Shown one piece after another: positions 8,187 through 17,770 of a stretch of DNA of 64,000 nucleotides. The notes under the pieces were generated by a model. That model worked only from the letters and a program-made list of their open reading frames with translations, was not told the origin of the DNA and did not search any database. The DNA lies in the NCBI GenBank assembly GCA_963700255.1, contig CAVOWW010000029.1:1-64000 (forward strand), read 5' to 3'. Made by a program: the position numbers and the translations under genes. Position 1 is the stretch's first letter. Each line of letters opens with the position of its first letter. The DNA comes from UBA10649 sp963700255. Its GTDB lineage: Bacteria > Actinomycetota > Actinomycetes > S36-B12.

Positions 8187-8270
8187 TCAGGACTCCGTTC
8201 CGAGACGGCTGCACCATCTCATGAGAGAAACTCATTGACGACGAACCATATCCCCTGGAGAGGACCTGCG

Positions 8271-11189
8271 GTGGGCGAGCGACTGGTCGTGCGCGGTGCC
8301 CGCGAGCACAACCTCAAGGACGTGTCCCTGGACCTGCCCCGGGACGCCCTGATCGTGTTCACGGGCCTGTCCGGGTCCGGCAAGTCGAGCCTGGCGTTCG
8401 ACACCATCTTCGCCGAGGGGCAGCGACGGTACGTGGAGAGCCTGTCCTCCTACGCCCGGCAGTTCCTCGGCCAGATGGACAAGCCCGACGTCGACTTCAT
8501 CGAGGGACTGTCCCCGGCGGTGTCGATCGACCAGAAGTCCACCTCCCGCAACCCCCGGTCCACCGTCGGCACCATCACCGAGGTGTACGACTACCTCCGC
8601 CTGCTGTACGCCCGCATCGGCGTCCCGCACTGCCCGATCTGCGGCGACGTGATCGCCCGCCAGACGCCCCAGCAGATCGTCGACCAGGTGCTCGAGCTGC
8701 CGTCCGGGACGAGGTTCCAGGTCCTCGCGCCGGTCGTCCGCGAGCGCAAGGGCGAGTACGCCGACCTCTTCCGCCAGCTGGTCGCCCAGGGCTACTCGAG
8801 GGTGCGGGTCGACGGCGTCGTGCTCGGCCTCGACGACGTGCCCGTGCTCAAGAAGCAGGAGAAGCACACGATCGAGGTGGTCGTCGATCGCCTGACCGTC
8901 AAGCCGGAGTCGCGTCGACGGCTCACGGACTCGGTGGAGACCGCGCTCGGACTGGCCGGCGGGCTCGTCGTGCTGGAGTTCGTCGACCTCGACGACAAGG
9001 ACCCGGAGAGGGAGCGGACCTTCAGCGAGCACCTGGCCTGCCATCGCGACGGGCTCTCCTTCGAGGAGCTCGAGCCGAGGTCGTTCTCGTTCAACTCCCC
9101 GTTCGGGGCCTGCCCGGTGTGCACCGGGCTCGGCACCCGGCGCGAGGTCGATCCCGAGCTGATCGTCCCCGACGACGAGCTCTCGCTGGCCGAGGGGGCG
9201 CTGGCACCGTGGTCCCGCGGGCAGGTGTCCGACTACTTCCGACGCCTGCTCGAGGCGATGTGCGACGAGCTGGACATCAGCATGGACACGCCGTGGCGCA
9301 CCCTGCCGGCCAAGGCGCGCACGTCGCTGCTGCACGGGCATCCGGCCGAGATCCACGTCCGCTACAAGAACCGCTACGGCCGCCAGCGCTCGTACTACAC
9401 GTCGTACGAGGGCGTCATCCCCTTCGTCCAGCGCCGGCACGCGGAGTCCGACAGCGACGCGAGTCGCGAGCGCTTCGAGGGCTTCATGCGCGAGGTGCCC
9501 TGTGCCGCGTGCGCAGGCTCCCGGCTCAAGCCCATCTCCCTCGCCGTCACTGTCGAGGACCACAGCATCGCCGACATCGCCGCACTGCCGATCGGCGAGG
9601 CAGCCGACATGCTGCGGGGCCTGCACCTCTCCGACCGCGACGCCGCCATCGCCTCGCGGGTCCTCAAGGAGGTCAACGAGCGCCTGCAGTTCCTCGTCGA
9701 CGTGGGCCTGCACTACCTGTCGCTGGACCGGGCGGCTGGGACGCTGGCCGGCGGCGAGGCCCAGCGCATCCGCCTGGCGACCCAGATCGGCTCGGGCCTG
9801 GTCGGCGTCCTCTACGTGCTCGACGAGCCCAGCATCGGGCTGCACCAGCGCGACAACCACCGTCTCATCGAGACCCTCATCCGCCTGCGCGACCTGGGCA
9901 ACACCCTGATCGTCGTGGAGCACGACGAGGACACCATCAAGACCGCCGACTGGGTCGTGGACATCGGGCCGGGAGCGGGGGAGCACGGCGGCCAGGTCGT
10001 CGTCAGCGGCACCGTGGCGGACCTGCTGGCCAGCAAGGAGTCGATCACGGGTCAGTACCTCAGCGGTCGCCGCAGGATCGAGGTGCCCGCGATCCGGCGC
10101 CCGCAGGACGGCAGGGTCATCACCATCCAGGGAGCGAGCGAGCACAACCTGCGCGACGTGTCCGCCTCGTTCCCGCTCGGCAACTTCGTGGCCGTCACCG
10201 GGGTCAGCGGCTCGGGCAAGTCCACGCTGGTCAACGACGTGCTCTACAACGTCCTCGCCCGGGATCTGAACGGCGCACGCACCGTGCCGGGCCGGCACAA
10301 GCGCGTCGTCGGCCTCGACGCGGTCGACAAGGTCGTCCACGTCGACCAGAGCCCGATCGGGCGTACCCCGCGCAGCAACCCTGCGACGTACACAGGGGTC
10401 TTCGACAACATCCGCAAGCTCTTCGCCGAGACGCCCGAGGCCAAGGTGCGGGGCTACCTGCAGGGTCGGTTCTCGTTCAATGTGAAGGGCGGCCGCTGCG
10501 AGTCCTGCTCGGGCGACGGCACCATCAAGATCGAGATGAACTTCCTGCCCGACGTCTACGTGCCGTGCGAGGTGTGCCACGGAGCCCGCTACAACCGCGA
10601 GACGCTCGAGGTGCACTACAAGGGCCGCACGATCGCCCAGGTCCTCGACATGCCGATCGAGGAGGCGCTGGACTTCTTCGCCGCGGTGCCGGCCATCGCC
10701 AGGCATCTGGCGACCCTCGTGGACGTGGGCCTCGGCTACGTGCGGATGGGCCAGTCGGCGCCGACCCTCAGCGGTGGCGAGGCGCAGCGGGTGAAGCTCG
10801 CCGCGGAGCTCCAGAAGAGATCGACCGGGCGGACGATCTACGTCCTCGACGAGCCCACCACGGGCCTGCACTTCGAGGACATCCGCAAGCTGCTCGGCGT
10901 CCTGCAGAGCCTGGTCGACAAGGGCAACACCGTGATCGTCATCGAGCACAACCTGGACGTCATCAAGACCGCGGACTGGGTCATCGACATGGGGCCCGAG
11001 GGCGGATCCGGCGGCGGACGGGTGATCGCCACCGGGACGCCGGAGGACGTGGCCCTGATCGCGGAGAGCCACACGGGCATGTTCCTCGCCCCGCTGCTGG
11101 GCGCCGCCGCACCCGCTGCCCCGCGGCGAACCCGCACGAAGGCCGTTGCTGCCCCCGCAGCCGCGAAACGGCGCGTTAAGTCTTCGTAA
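8271..11189 (+). CDS. uvrA: Excinuclease ABC subunit A
   Basis: Protein of 972 aa, the damage-recognising ABC-type ATPase dimer of nucleotide excision repair. Two ABC modules: Walker A GLSGSGKSS near residue 33 and GVSGSGKST near 645. Zinc modules include CPIC, CAACAGSRL and CESCSGDGT with CEVC; signature motifs LAGGEAQRI and LSGGEAQRV are present. GTG 8271 was chosen because GGAGAGG lies 6 nt upstream and the family starts (M)xxRLVVRGAREHNL; the frame is open much further upstream but that stretch overlaps other genes. The Ala/Pro/Lys-rich tail beyond residue 945 is lineage specific. Confidence 0.97.
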   Translation: MGERLVVRGAREHNLKDVSLDLPRDALIVFTGLSGSGKSSLAFDTIFAEGQRRYVESLSSYARQFLGQMDKPDVDFIEGLSPAVSIDQKSTSRNPRSTVGTITEVYDYLRLLYARIGVPHCPICGDVIARQTPQQIVDQVLELPSGTRFQVLAPVVRERKGEYADLFRQLVAQGYSRVRVDGVVLGLDDVPVLKKQEKHTIEVVVDRLTVKPESRRRLTDSVETALGLAGGLVVLEFVDLDDKDPERERTFSEHLACHRDGLSFEELEPRSFSFNSPFGACPVCTGLGTRREVDPELIVPDDELSLAEGALAPWSRGQVSDYFRRLLEAMCDELDISMDTPWRTLPAKARTSLLHGHPAEIHVRYKNRYGRQRSYYTSYEGVIPFVQRRHAESDSDASRERFEGFMREVPCAACAGSRLKPISLAVTVEDHSIADIAALPIGEAADMLRGLHLSDRDAAIASRVLKEVNERLQFLVDVGLHYLSLDRAAGTLAGGEAQRIRLATQIGSGLVGVLYVLDEPSIGLHQRDNHRLIETLIRLRDLGNTLIVVEHDEDTIKTADWVVDIGPGAGEHGGQVVVSGTVADLLASKESITGQYLSGRRRIEVPAIRRPQDGRVITIQGASEHNLRDVSASFPLGNFVAVTGVSGSGKSTLVNDVLYNVLARDLNGARTVPGRHKRVVGLDAVDKVVHVDQSPIGRTPRSNPATYTGVFDNIRKLFAETPEAKVRGYLQGRFSFNVKGGRCESCSGDGTIKIEMNFLPDVYVPCEVCHGARYNRETLEVHYKGRTIAQVLDMPIEEALDFFAAVPAIARHLATLVDVGLGYVRMGQSAPTLSGGEAQRVKLAAELQKRSTGRTIYVLDEPTTGLHFEDIRKLLGVLQSLVDKGNTVIVIEHNLDVIKTADWVIDMGPEGGSGGGRVIATGTPEDVALIAESHTGMFLAPLLGAAAPAAPRRTRTKAVAAPAAAKRRVKSS

Positions 11190-11277
11190 AGAGCGGGCAC
11201 GTCGATTGTCGCTCCGGGGCTTCGTGTCCTAGCGTGGCGTTGAAGGTTCAACTTTCCTCGACCGCAGGGAGACCACG

Positions 11278-11742
11278 ATGGAGATCGAGCGACGCACAGT
11301 GCTGCAGGCAGGCGGCATCCTCGCCGTGGGCGGTCTCGTGGCGGCCTGCTCCTCGGGCAGCGGTGACGCGGCGGTGGCCAGCGAGACTGCGGCCGGCTCG
11401 GCACCTGCCGGCTCGGCCCCTGCCGCCTCGGCACCGGCGTCGACGTCCTCCGGCGGCGCGGGGGTGGCCCAGGTGTCCGACATCCCGGTCGGCGGCGGCC
11501 TCATCATCGCGGAGCCGGCCGTGGTCATCACCCAGCCGGCCGAGGGCGAGGTGAAGGCCTTCACCGCCATCTGCACCCATCAGGGCTGCCTGGTGTCCGA
11601 GGTCGTCGACAACGAGATCATCTGCCCCTGCCATGGGTCGCGGTTCTCCGCGATGGACGGCTCAGTCACCTCCGGTCCGGCAACGACCGGGCTGACCGCG
11701 GCCGGGGTGGTCGTCGAGGGCGGCAGCATCGTCCTGAGCTGA
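11278..11742 (+). CDS. Rieske [2Fe-2S] lipoprotein, Tat-exported
   Basis: Protein of 154 aa. The N-terminus has a twin-arginine motif (ERRTVLQ), a hydrophobic stretch and a lipobox (GLVAAC, Cys24), so it is likely exported folded by Tat and lipid-anchored outside the membrane. An Ala/Ser/Pro-rich linker (about 30-60) leads to a Rieske domain: Cys99-x-His101 and Cys116-x-x-His119 bind the cluster, with Cys104 and Cys118 placed for the disulfide of high-potential Rieske proteins. Electron partner unknown. A -10 (TAGCGT, about 11231) and AGGGAG precede it. It lies between uvrA and uvrC without obvious functional link. Confidence 0.88.
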   Translation: MEIERRTVLQAGGILAVGGLVAACSSGSGDAAVASETAAGSAPAGSAPAASAPASTSSGGAGVAQVSDIPVGGGLIIAEPAVVITQPAEGEVKAFTAICTHQGCLVSEVVDNEIICPCHGSRFSAMDGSVTSGPATTGLTAAGVVVEGGSIVLS

Positions 11743-11770
11743 CGGGTGCAGCCTGTCGGACCCGACTTCC

Positions 11771-11776
11771 TAGGCT
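11771..11776 (+). promoter_or_regulatory. -10 box (TAGGCT) of a leaderless uvrC promoter
   Basis: TAGGCT ends 6 nt before the uvrC ATG (11783). No LexA-type palindrome is seen in the 40-nt gap after the Rieske gene. Confidence 0.5.
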
Positions 11777-11782
11777 GGGGTC

Positions 11783-13685
11783 ATGGCTGACCCGGCGAGC
11801 TACCGTCCCGCGGTCGGGGAGATCCCGACGGACCCGGGCGTCTACCGGTTCCGTGATGAGCACGGCCGGGTGGTCTACGTCGGGAAGGCCCGCAGCCTCC
11901 GGTCGCGCCTGAACTCGTACTTCGCGGACCTGTCGGGCCTGCATCCGCGGACGCGGTCGATGGTGACCACCGCCGCCTCCGTGGACTGGGTCGTCGTCGG
12001 CACCGAGGTGGAGGCGCTCGCGCTCGAGTACTCGTGGATCAAGCAGTACGACCCGAGATTCAACGTGAAGTACCGCGACGACAAGAGCTACCCCTACCTG
12101 GCCATCACGGTGGGGGAGACGTTCCCGCGGGCGGCCGTGGTCCGCGAGGCTAAGCGCAAGGGCACCCGCTACTTCGGTCCCTACGCCCACGCCTGGGCGA
12201 TCCGCGACACCCTCGACCAGCTGGTCCGGGTCTTCCCGATCCGCACCTGCCGTGACGGGGTCTTCCGGCGGGCCGCCCAGGTGGGCCGCCCCTGCCTGCT
12301 GGGGTACATCGACAAGTGCAGCGCCCCGTGCGTCGGGCGCATCGAGGCCGATGACTACCGGGCGCTGGTCGAGGACCTGTGCTCGTTCCTCGCGGGCCAG
12401 TCCGAGACCTACGTGCGGTCGGTCGAGAGGCAGATGCGCGAGGCGTCAGAGCGACTGGAGTACGAGGATGCCGCCCGGTACCGCGACCGGCTCGGCGCCC
12501 TGACCAGGGCCTTGGAGAAGAACGCGGTGGTGTTCGACGACAGCACCGATGCGGACCTCATCGGCATCGCCGAGGACGACCTGCAGATGGGGGTCCAGGT
12601 CTTCCACGTGCGCGCGGGGCGGATCCGGGGCGAGCGCGGGCTTCGTGGTCGAGAAGGCCGAGGACCTCAGCACCTCGGGATACCTCGAGCGGGTGCTCCA
12701 GCGGCTCTACGCGGAGACCGACGTCACCGCGCCCCCCAAGGAGGTGCTGCTGTCCTCGCCGCTCGACGACGCCCGGCCGTGGAGCGACTGGCTGAGCGGG
12801 ATGCGAGGCGCCAAGGTCGACGTCCGCACTCCGCGGCGCGGCGACAAGCGCGCCCTGATGGCGACGGCCGTCACCAACGCCGAGAACACGCTGCGCCTCC
12901 ACACGGCTCGTCGATCCGGCGACCTCACGACCCGCAGTCAGGCCCTGCGAGAGCTGCAGGATGCGCTCGCGCTGCCCGAGCCGCCGCTGAGGATCGAGTG
13001 CATCGACATCTCGACGCTGCAGGGCCAGGACACGGTCGCCTCGCTCGTGGTGTTCGAGGACGGCCTCCCGCGCAAGCGCGACTACCGCTCCTTCATCATC
13101 CGGACCGAGGGCGCGGACGACACAGCCGCCGTGGCCGAGGTGGTCACCCGCAGGTTCCAGTCCCGTGAGCCTGCCCAGGAGGACGACGGTCGTCGCTTCG
13201 CCTACCCGCCGGCACTGCTGGTCATCGACGGCGGCGCGCCCCAGGTGCGCGCCGCGCAGGATGCGCTGATGTCGGTGGGGATGGGCGACCTGCCCGTCAT
13301 CGGGCTCGCCAAGCGGCTCGAGGAGGTCTGGCTGCCGGACGACGCCGACCCCGTGATCCTGCCGCGCACGAGCGAGGCGCTGTACCTGCTGCAGCGGGTG
13401 CGCGACGAGGCGCACCGCACGGCCATCGCCCTCCACCGCAAGCGCCGAGGCAAGCGGGCGACCGCGAGCACGCTCGACGCCGTCCCCGGGCTGGGGCCGG
13501 CGAAGTCGAAGGCGCTGCTGCGGCACTTCGGCTCGGTCCGAGCGGTGCGTGCCGCGACCGTGGCGGAGCTCGCCGAGGCGCCGGGGATCGGCCCGGCCCT
13601 CGCGAGGTCGATCCGTGCGACGCTCGACACGGGCAGCGACGCCACCGTCGACGCTGATGCCACGGGCGCGCCCGATCGGCCATGA
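11783..13685 (+). CDS. uvrC: Excinuclease ABC subunit C (frameshifted as written)
   Basis: Makes the dual incisions in nucleotide excision repair. Expected length about 633 aa. Domains: GIY-YIG nuclease (PGVYRF...VVYVGKARSLRSRL, residues 15-45), central Cys region, UVR domain (RQMREASERLEYEDAARY), RNase H-like C-terminal nuclease (IECIDIS) and HhH DNA-binding repeats. The reading frame changes at about 12636-12641: the protein reads VRAGRIRGERG in the first frame and continues FVVEKAEDLS in the next. One extra G in GCGGGC explains it; both sides are well conserved, so a sequencing insertion is likely. The stop overlaps the upstream candidate ATG of rapZ. Confidence 0.9.
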
Positions 13686-13714
13686 TGAGCACGACGAAGG
13701 GCGGAGAGTCAGCT

Positions 13715-14596
13715 ATGGACGACGCACGCGAGGCGCAGCACGGCCTTCGGCTGGCCCTCGTCACCGGGATGTCGGGAGCCGGACGATCGACGGCCGCACG
13801 GGCGCTGGAGGACCTCGGCTGGTTCGTGATCGACAACATGCCGCCCTCGCTGCTCCAGTCGGCCATCGACCTGGCCCGGCGCACGCCAGACGTGGACCGG
13901 GTCGGCGTGGTCCTCGATGCGCGCGGCGGGTCCTTCTTCCAGCAGGTGTCCGAGGTCATCGAGGGCCTGCCGCAGGAGGGGGTGGACCTGCGCACGGTGT
14001 TCCTCGAGGCGTCTGACGAGGCCCTCGTCCGGCGCTTCGAGAGCTCGCGACGCCCGCACCCCCTGCAGCACGGCATGCGCATCCTCGACGGCCTGCAGGC
14101 GGAGCGGGCCCTGCTTGGCGACCTGCGGGCCAACGCCGACCTCGTCATCGACACCACATCGATCAACGTCCACGAGCTGCGGCGGCGGATCGAGGATGCG
14201 TTCGCCGAGAGCGAGCCCGTCCAGCTCACGTGCACGGTGCTGTCGTTCGGGTTCAAGTACGGGATCCCGGTCGATGCCGACATGGTCGCCGACGCGCGCT
14301 TCCTGCCGAACCCCTACTGGGACGAGCAGCTCCGCCCGCTCACGGGCCAGGACCCGCGGGTGGCCGCGGACGTCCTGGGGCGACCGGGTGCGCAGGAGTT
14401 CATCGACACCTACAAGAACCTCGTGCGCATCGTCTCCGACGGCTACCTGCGCGAGGGCAAGCGCTACGTCACCGTCGCCGTCGGCTGCACGGGGGGCAAG
14501 CACCGCAGCGTCGCCATCGCCGAGGCGCTGACCGCACGCCTCGCGGCGGACGGCCTCGCCGCCTCCTGCATCCATCGCGACCTGGGGCGCGAATGA
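13715..14596 (+). CDS. rapZ: RNase adapter / nucleotide-binding protein RapZ
   Basis: Protein of about 293 aa from ATG 13715. N-terminal P-loop GMSGAGRST, then IDNMPPSLL; C-terminal domain with FGFKYGIP, DVRFLPNP-like ADARFLPNPYW and GCTGGKHRSV, all typical. In E. coli RapZ controls GlmZ sRNA decay; in actinobacteria the role is less clear. In-frame ATGs also exist at 13682 and 13685 overlapping the uvrC stop; 13715 was preferred for the GGCGGAGAG about 7 nt upstream. The stop overlaps the yvcK start (ATGA). uvrC-rapZ-yvcK-whiA is the standard actinobacterial order. Confidence 0.93.
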   Translation: MDDAREAQHGLRLALVTGMSGAGRSTAARALEDLGWFVIDNMPPSLLQSAIDLARRTPDVDRVGVVLDARGGSFFQQVSEVIEGLPQEGVDLRTVFLEASDEALVRRFESSRRPHPLQHGMRILDGLQAERALLGDLRANADLVIDTTSINVHELRRRIEDAFAESEPVQLTCTVLSFGFKYGIPVDADMVADARFLPNPYWDEQLRPLTGQDPRVAADVLGRPGAQEFIDTYKNLVRIVSDGYLREGKRYVTVAVGCTGGKHRSVAIAEALTARLAADGLAASCIHRDLGRE

Positions 14597-15576
14597 GCCG
14601 TCCGCGGCTCCCTGCATCGGGCCTCGGCTCCGCGTCGCACCGACGGGTCGTCGCACTCGGTGGAGGGCACGGGCTGGCCTCCTCGCTGCAGGCCCTGCGG
14701 AGAGTGACGGACTCGCTCACGGCGGTCGTCGGCGTCGCCGACGACGGAGGGTCGAGCGGCCGCCTGCGCACGGAGTTCGGCATCCTGCCGCCCGGCGACC
14801 TGCGGATGGCGCTGGCGGCGCTGTGCGGCGACGACGCGTGGGGCCGCACCTGGGAGAAGGTCATCCAGCACCGGTTCGGCGGCGAGGGGGAGCTGGCCGG
14901 GCACTCGGTCGGCAACCTGCTCATCACGGCGCTCTGGGAGCAGTCGGGGGACGCCGTGACCGGGCTCGACTGGGTGGCCGCCCTGCTCGAGGCCAACGGC
15001 CGGGTGCTGCCCTGCAGCGAGGTGCCCCTGACCATCGTCGCCGAGGTCCTGGGACACGATCCGGATCGACCGGATCAGGTGAGCGTGGTCCGCGGGCAGG
15101 TCGAGGTCGCCACGACCCCCGGCGACGTCCTGCACATCAGCCTCGACCCGCCCGAGCCGCCCGCCTGCCCGGAGGCCGTCGCGGCGATCCGGGAGGCCGA
15201 CGCGATCGTGCTCGGTCCCGGGTCCTGGTACACGTCCGTCATCCCGCACCTCGTCATCCCCGAGCTGGCCCGCGCCATCACCGACAGCCCAGCCCGCCGT
15301 ATCGTCGTGCTGAACCTCAATCCGCAGGTCGGGGAGACGACGGGGTTCGCTGCCCATACCTACCTCGACGTGCTCTACAACTACCTTCCCGACCTGCGCA
15401 TCGACACCGTCATCGCCGACCGTCAGCACGTCGAGGACCTTGCGGCGCTGCGGACCTCGGCAGCGGACCTCGGCGCCGAGGTCTTCCTGATGGACGTCGC
15501 GAGAAGTGGTGAGGGCAACGCCGGAATGCACGACCCTCAGCGGCTGGCCGTGGCATTCGATACGGTGCTGGCCTAG
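14593..15576 (+). CDS. yvcK: YvcK/CofD-like gluconeogenesis factor
   Basis: Protein of 327 aa, UDP-sugar-binding member of the CofD/YvcK superfamily implicated in cell wall and carbon-source adaptation (CuvA in mycobacteria). Visible motifs: VVALGGGHGLASSLQAL at the N-terminus, DDGGSSGRLR, PPGDLRMAL, GHSVGNLLI, and GPGSWYTSVIPHL. ATG 14593 overlaps the rapZ TGA. The protein has about 18 extra N-terminal residues before the conserved GGG motif. Lies in the rapZ-yvcK-whiA operon. Confidence 0.93.
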   Translation: MSRPRLPASGLGSASHRRVVALGGGHGLASSLQALRRVTDSLTAVVGVADDGGSSGRLRTEFGILPPGDLRMALAALCGDDAWGRTWEKVIQHRFGGEGELAGHSVGNLLITALWEQSGDAVTGLDWVAALLEANGRVLPCSEVPLTIVAEVLGHDPDRPDQVSVVRGQVEVATTPGDVLHISLDPPEPPACPEAVAAIREADAIVLGPGSWYTSVIPHLVIPELARAITDSPARRIVVLNLNPQVGETTGFAAHTYLDVLYNYLPDLRIDTVIADRQHVEDLAALRTSAADLGAEVFLMDVARSGEGNAGMHDPQRLAVAFDTVLA

Positions 15577-15624
15577 GAGGCCGGGAGTCACGCGGCCGTG
15601 GCGGGAACGGAGCAGGTGCGCCCA

Positions 15625-16605
15625 ATGGCGATGACGGCCGCGGTGAAGGACGAGCTCAGCCGCGTCGAGGTCACGAAGTCGTGCTGCCGCAAGGCCGAGG
15701 TATCCACCATCCTGCGCTTCGCGGGCGGGCTGCACATCGTCGCCGGCCACATCGTCATCGAGGCCGACCTCGACACGGGCGCCACCGCGCGACGCCTGCG
15801 CAAGGACATCTTCGACGTGTACGGCCACGAGAGCGACGTCGCGATGGTGCAGTCGGGCGGCCTGCGGAAGGGCACGCGGTACCTGGTGAGGGTCGTGGAC
15901 GGGGGCGAGGCGCTCGCGCGCCAGACCGGCATCGTCGACGGCAGCGGCCGTCCGGTCCGGGGGCTGCCGCCGGCGATCGTGTCCGGTGGCCTGTGCGACT
16001 GCGAGTCGGCGTGGCGTGGCGCCTTCCTCGCGCACGGCTCCCTCACCGAGCCCGGGCGCTCGTCCTCCCTGGAGATCACGTGTCCCGGTCCGGAGGCGGC
16101 GCTGGCGCTCGTCGGGGCTGCGCGCCGACTGGGCATCGCAGCGAAGTCCCGTGAGGTGCGCGGCGTCGATCGCGTGGTCATCCGTGACGGGGACGCCATC
16201 AGCGCCATGCTGACCCGCCTGGGTGCCCACGAGTCGGTGATGGCCTGGGAGGAGCGGCGCATGCGCCGCGAGGTGCGGGCCACCGCCAACCGCCTGGCGA
16301 ACTTCGACGATGCCAACCTGCGGAGGTCGGCTCGTGCAGCGGTGGCGGCTGGCGCGCGCGTGCAGCGGGCCATGGAGATCCTCGGCGACGAGGTTCCCGA
16401 TCACCTCGTGGTGGCCGGCCGGCTGCGCCTGGAGCACCAGCAGGCGAGTCTGGAGGAGCTGGGGGCACTGGCCGACCCGCCCATGACCAAGGACGCCATC
16501 GCCGGCCGGATCCGCCGGCTGCTCGCCCTCGCGGACAAGCGCGCCGCCGAGCTGGGAGTGCCGAGCACCGAGGCAGCCCTCGGTCCGGACCTGCTCCTGC
16601 CGTAG
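15625..16605 (+). CDS. whiA: Sporulation/cell-division regulator WhiA
   Basis: Protein of 326 aa. Conserved start MAMTAAVKDELSR; N-terminal LAGLIDADG homing-endonuclease-like fold without nuclease function, and C-terminal helix-turn-helix (MTKDAIAGRIRRLLALADK). In Streptomyces WhiA works with WhiB on division genes; in non-sporulators it is retained as a division or metabolism regulator. ATG 15625 chosen by family N-terminus and AGCAGG upstream; a GTG at 15598 is also in frame. Third gene of rapZ-yvcK-whiA. Confidence 0.94.
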   Translation: MAMTAAVKDELSRVEVTKSCCRKAEVSTILRFAGGLHIVAGHIVIEADLDTGATARRLRKDIFDVYGHESDVAMVQSGGLRKGTRYLVRVVDGGEALARQTGIVDGSGRPVRGLPPAIVSGGLCDCESAWRGAFLAHGSLTEPGRSSSLEITCPGPEAALALVGAARRLGIAAKSREVRGVDRVVIRDGDAISAMLTRLGAHESVMAWEERRMRREVRATANRLANFDDANLRRSARAAVAAGARVQRAMEILGDEVPDHLVVAGRLRLEHQQASLEELGALADPPMTKDAIAGRIRRLLALADKRAAELGVPSTEAALGPDLLLP

Positions 16606-16661
16606 CGGCCGCCGGGCGTTCGTCGGACGCCCATCTGTCGGCCGTCATAGGGTCGCGCTCC

Positions 16662-16706
16662 GGTAACCATTCGGTAACGAGTTCTCGCTAGGATGGAAGC
16701 GCTTGC
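16662..16706 (+). promoter_or_regulatory. gap promoter with direct repeats and a palindromic operator
   Basis: A -10 box TAGGAT (16689-16694) predicts transcription from about 16701. Upstream are two GGTAAC repeats (16662-16667, 16673-16678) set 11 bp apart, one helical turn; GTAAC-N6-GTAAC resembles sites of OmpR-type regulators such as GlnR or PhoP. Over the predicted start lies GGAAGCGCTTGC with the perfect palindrome AAGCGCTT (16697-16704), the style of LacI-family operators with a central CG. Both sites are inferred from pattern only. Confidence 0.5.
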
Positions 16707-16758
16707 GGGAACGCCGCAGCCGCCCACGAGGCATCGAAACGTCAGCGAGGAGCAATCA

Positions 16759-17763
16759 GTGACTATCAAGGTCGGCATCAACGGCTTCGGCCGAATCGGT
16801 CGTAACTTCTACCGGGCCGTCGTGTCCAGCGGCGCCGATGTGGAGATCGTCGGCATCAACGACCTGACCGACACCAAGACCCTCGCGCACCTGCTGAAGT
16901 ACGACAGCATCCTCGGCCGCCTCGGCAAGGACGTCGTCGCCGGTGAGGGCGAGATCGTCATCGACGGCACGGCGATCCCGGTGTTCGCCGAGCGCGACCC
17001 CGCCGCCCTGCCGTGGGCCAAGGTCGGTGCCGACATCGTCATCGAGTCGACCGGCTTCTTCACCGACGCCGCGGGCGCGAGCAAGCACATCGCCGCGGGC
17101 GCCAAGAAGGTCATCATCTCCGCGCCGGCCAAGGGCGAGGACATCACGATCGTCATGGGCGTCAACGACCAGGACTACGACCCGGCGACGCACAACGTCA
17201 TCTCGAACGCCTCGTGCACGACGAACTGCCTCGCGCCGATGGCCAAGGTCATCGACGACATGTTCGGCATCGAGCGTGGCCTCATGACCACGATCCACGC
17301 CTACACGAACGACCAGAACGTTCTCGACTACCCGCACAAGGACCTGCGTCGCGCTCGTGCCGCGGCCCTCAACATGATCCCCACGACGACGGGTGCGGCC
17401 AAGGCCATCGCCCTGGTCATGCCGCAGCTCAAGGGCAAGCTCGACGGCTACGCCATGCGCGTGCCCGTGCCCACCGGCTCGGCGACGGACCTCACGGTCG
17501 AGCTGAAGAAGCCGGCCACCAAGGAAGAGATCAACGCAGCCATCAAGGCCGCGGCTGACGGCCCGCTCAAGGGGATCCTGCAGTACACCGAGGACCCGAT
17601 CGTGTCGACCGACATCGTCACGGACCCGTCGTCCTGCATCTTCGACTCGGGCCTGACCTACGTCAACGGCAACATGGCCAAGGTCGTCGGCTGGTACGAC
17701 AACGAGTGGGGCTACAGCAACCGCCTCGTCGACCTCGTCGGCCTCGTCGGCTCGAAGCTCTGA
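16759..17763 (+). CDS. gap: Glyceraldehyde-3-phosphate dehydrogenase, type I
   Basis: Protein of 334 aa converting glyceraldehyde-3-phosphate, NAD+ and phosphate to 1,3-bisphosphoglycerate. Rossmann motif INGFGRIGR at the N-terminus, catalytic ISNASCTTNCLAP (Cys about 153), and WYDNEWGYSNR at the C-terminus. GTG start with GCGAGGAGC upstream gives the family-typical MTIKVGINGFGRIGR. First gene of gap-pgk-tpiA-secG-rbpA; probably transcribed from the promoter at about 16701 with a roughly 58-nt leader. Confidence 0.97.
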   Translation: MTIKVGINGFGRIGRNFYRAVVSSGADVEIVGINDLTDTKTLAHLLKYDSILGRLGKDVVAGEGEIVIDGTAIPVFAERDPAALPWAKVGADIVIESTGFFTDAAGASKHIAAGAKKVIISAPAKGEDITIVMGVNDQDYDPATHNVISNASCTTNCLAPMAKVIDDMFGIERGLMTTIHAYTNDQNVLDYPHKDLRRARAAALNMIPTTTGAAKAIALVMPQLKGKLDGYAMRVPVPTGSATDLTVELKKPATKEEINAAIKAAADGPLKGILQYTEDPIVSTDIVTDPSSCIFDSGLTYVNGNMAKVVGWYDNEWGYSNRLVDLVGLVGSKL

Positions 17764-17770
17764 GGCTCGA

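Noticed and set aside
8187..8270. LexA (SOS) box between the hydrolase and uvrA
   Set aside because: No sequence close to the actinobacterial SOS palindrome was found in the 84-nt gap, nor upstream of uvrB or uvrC.
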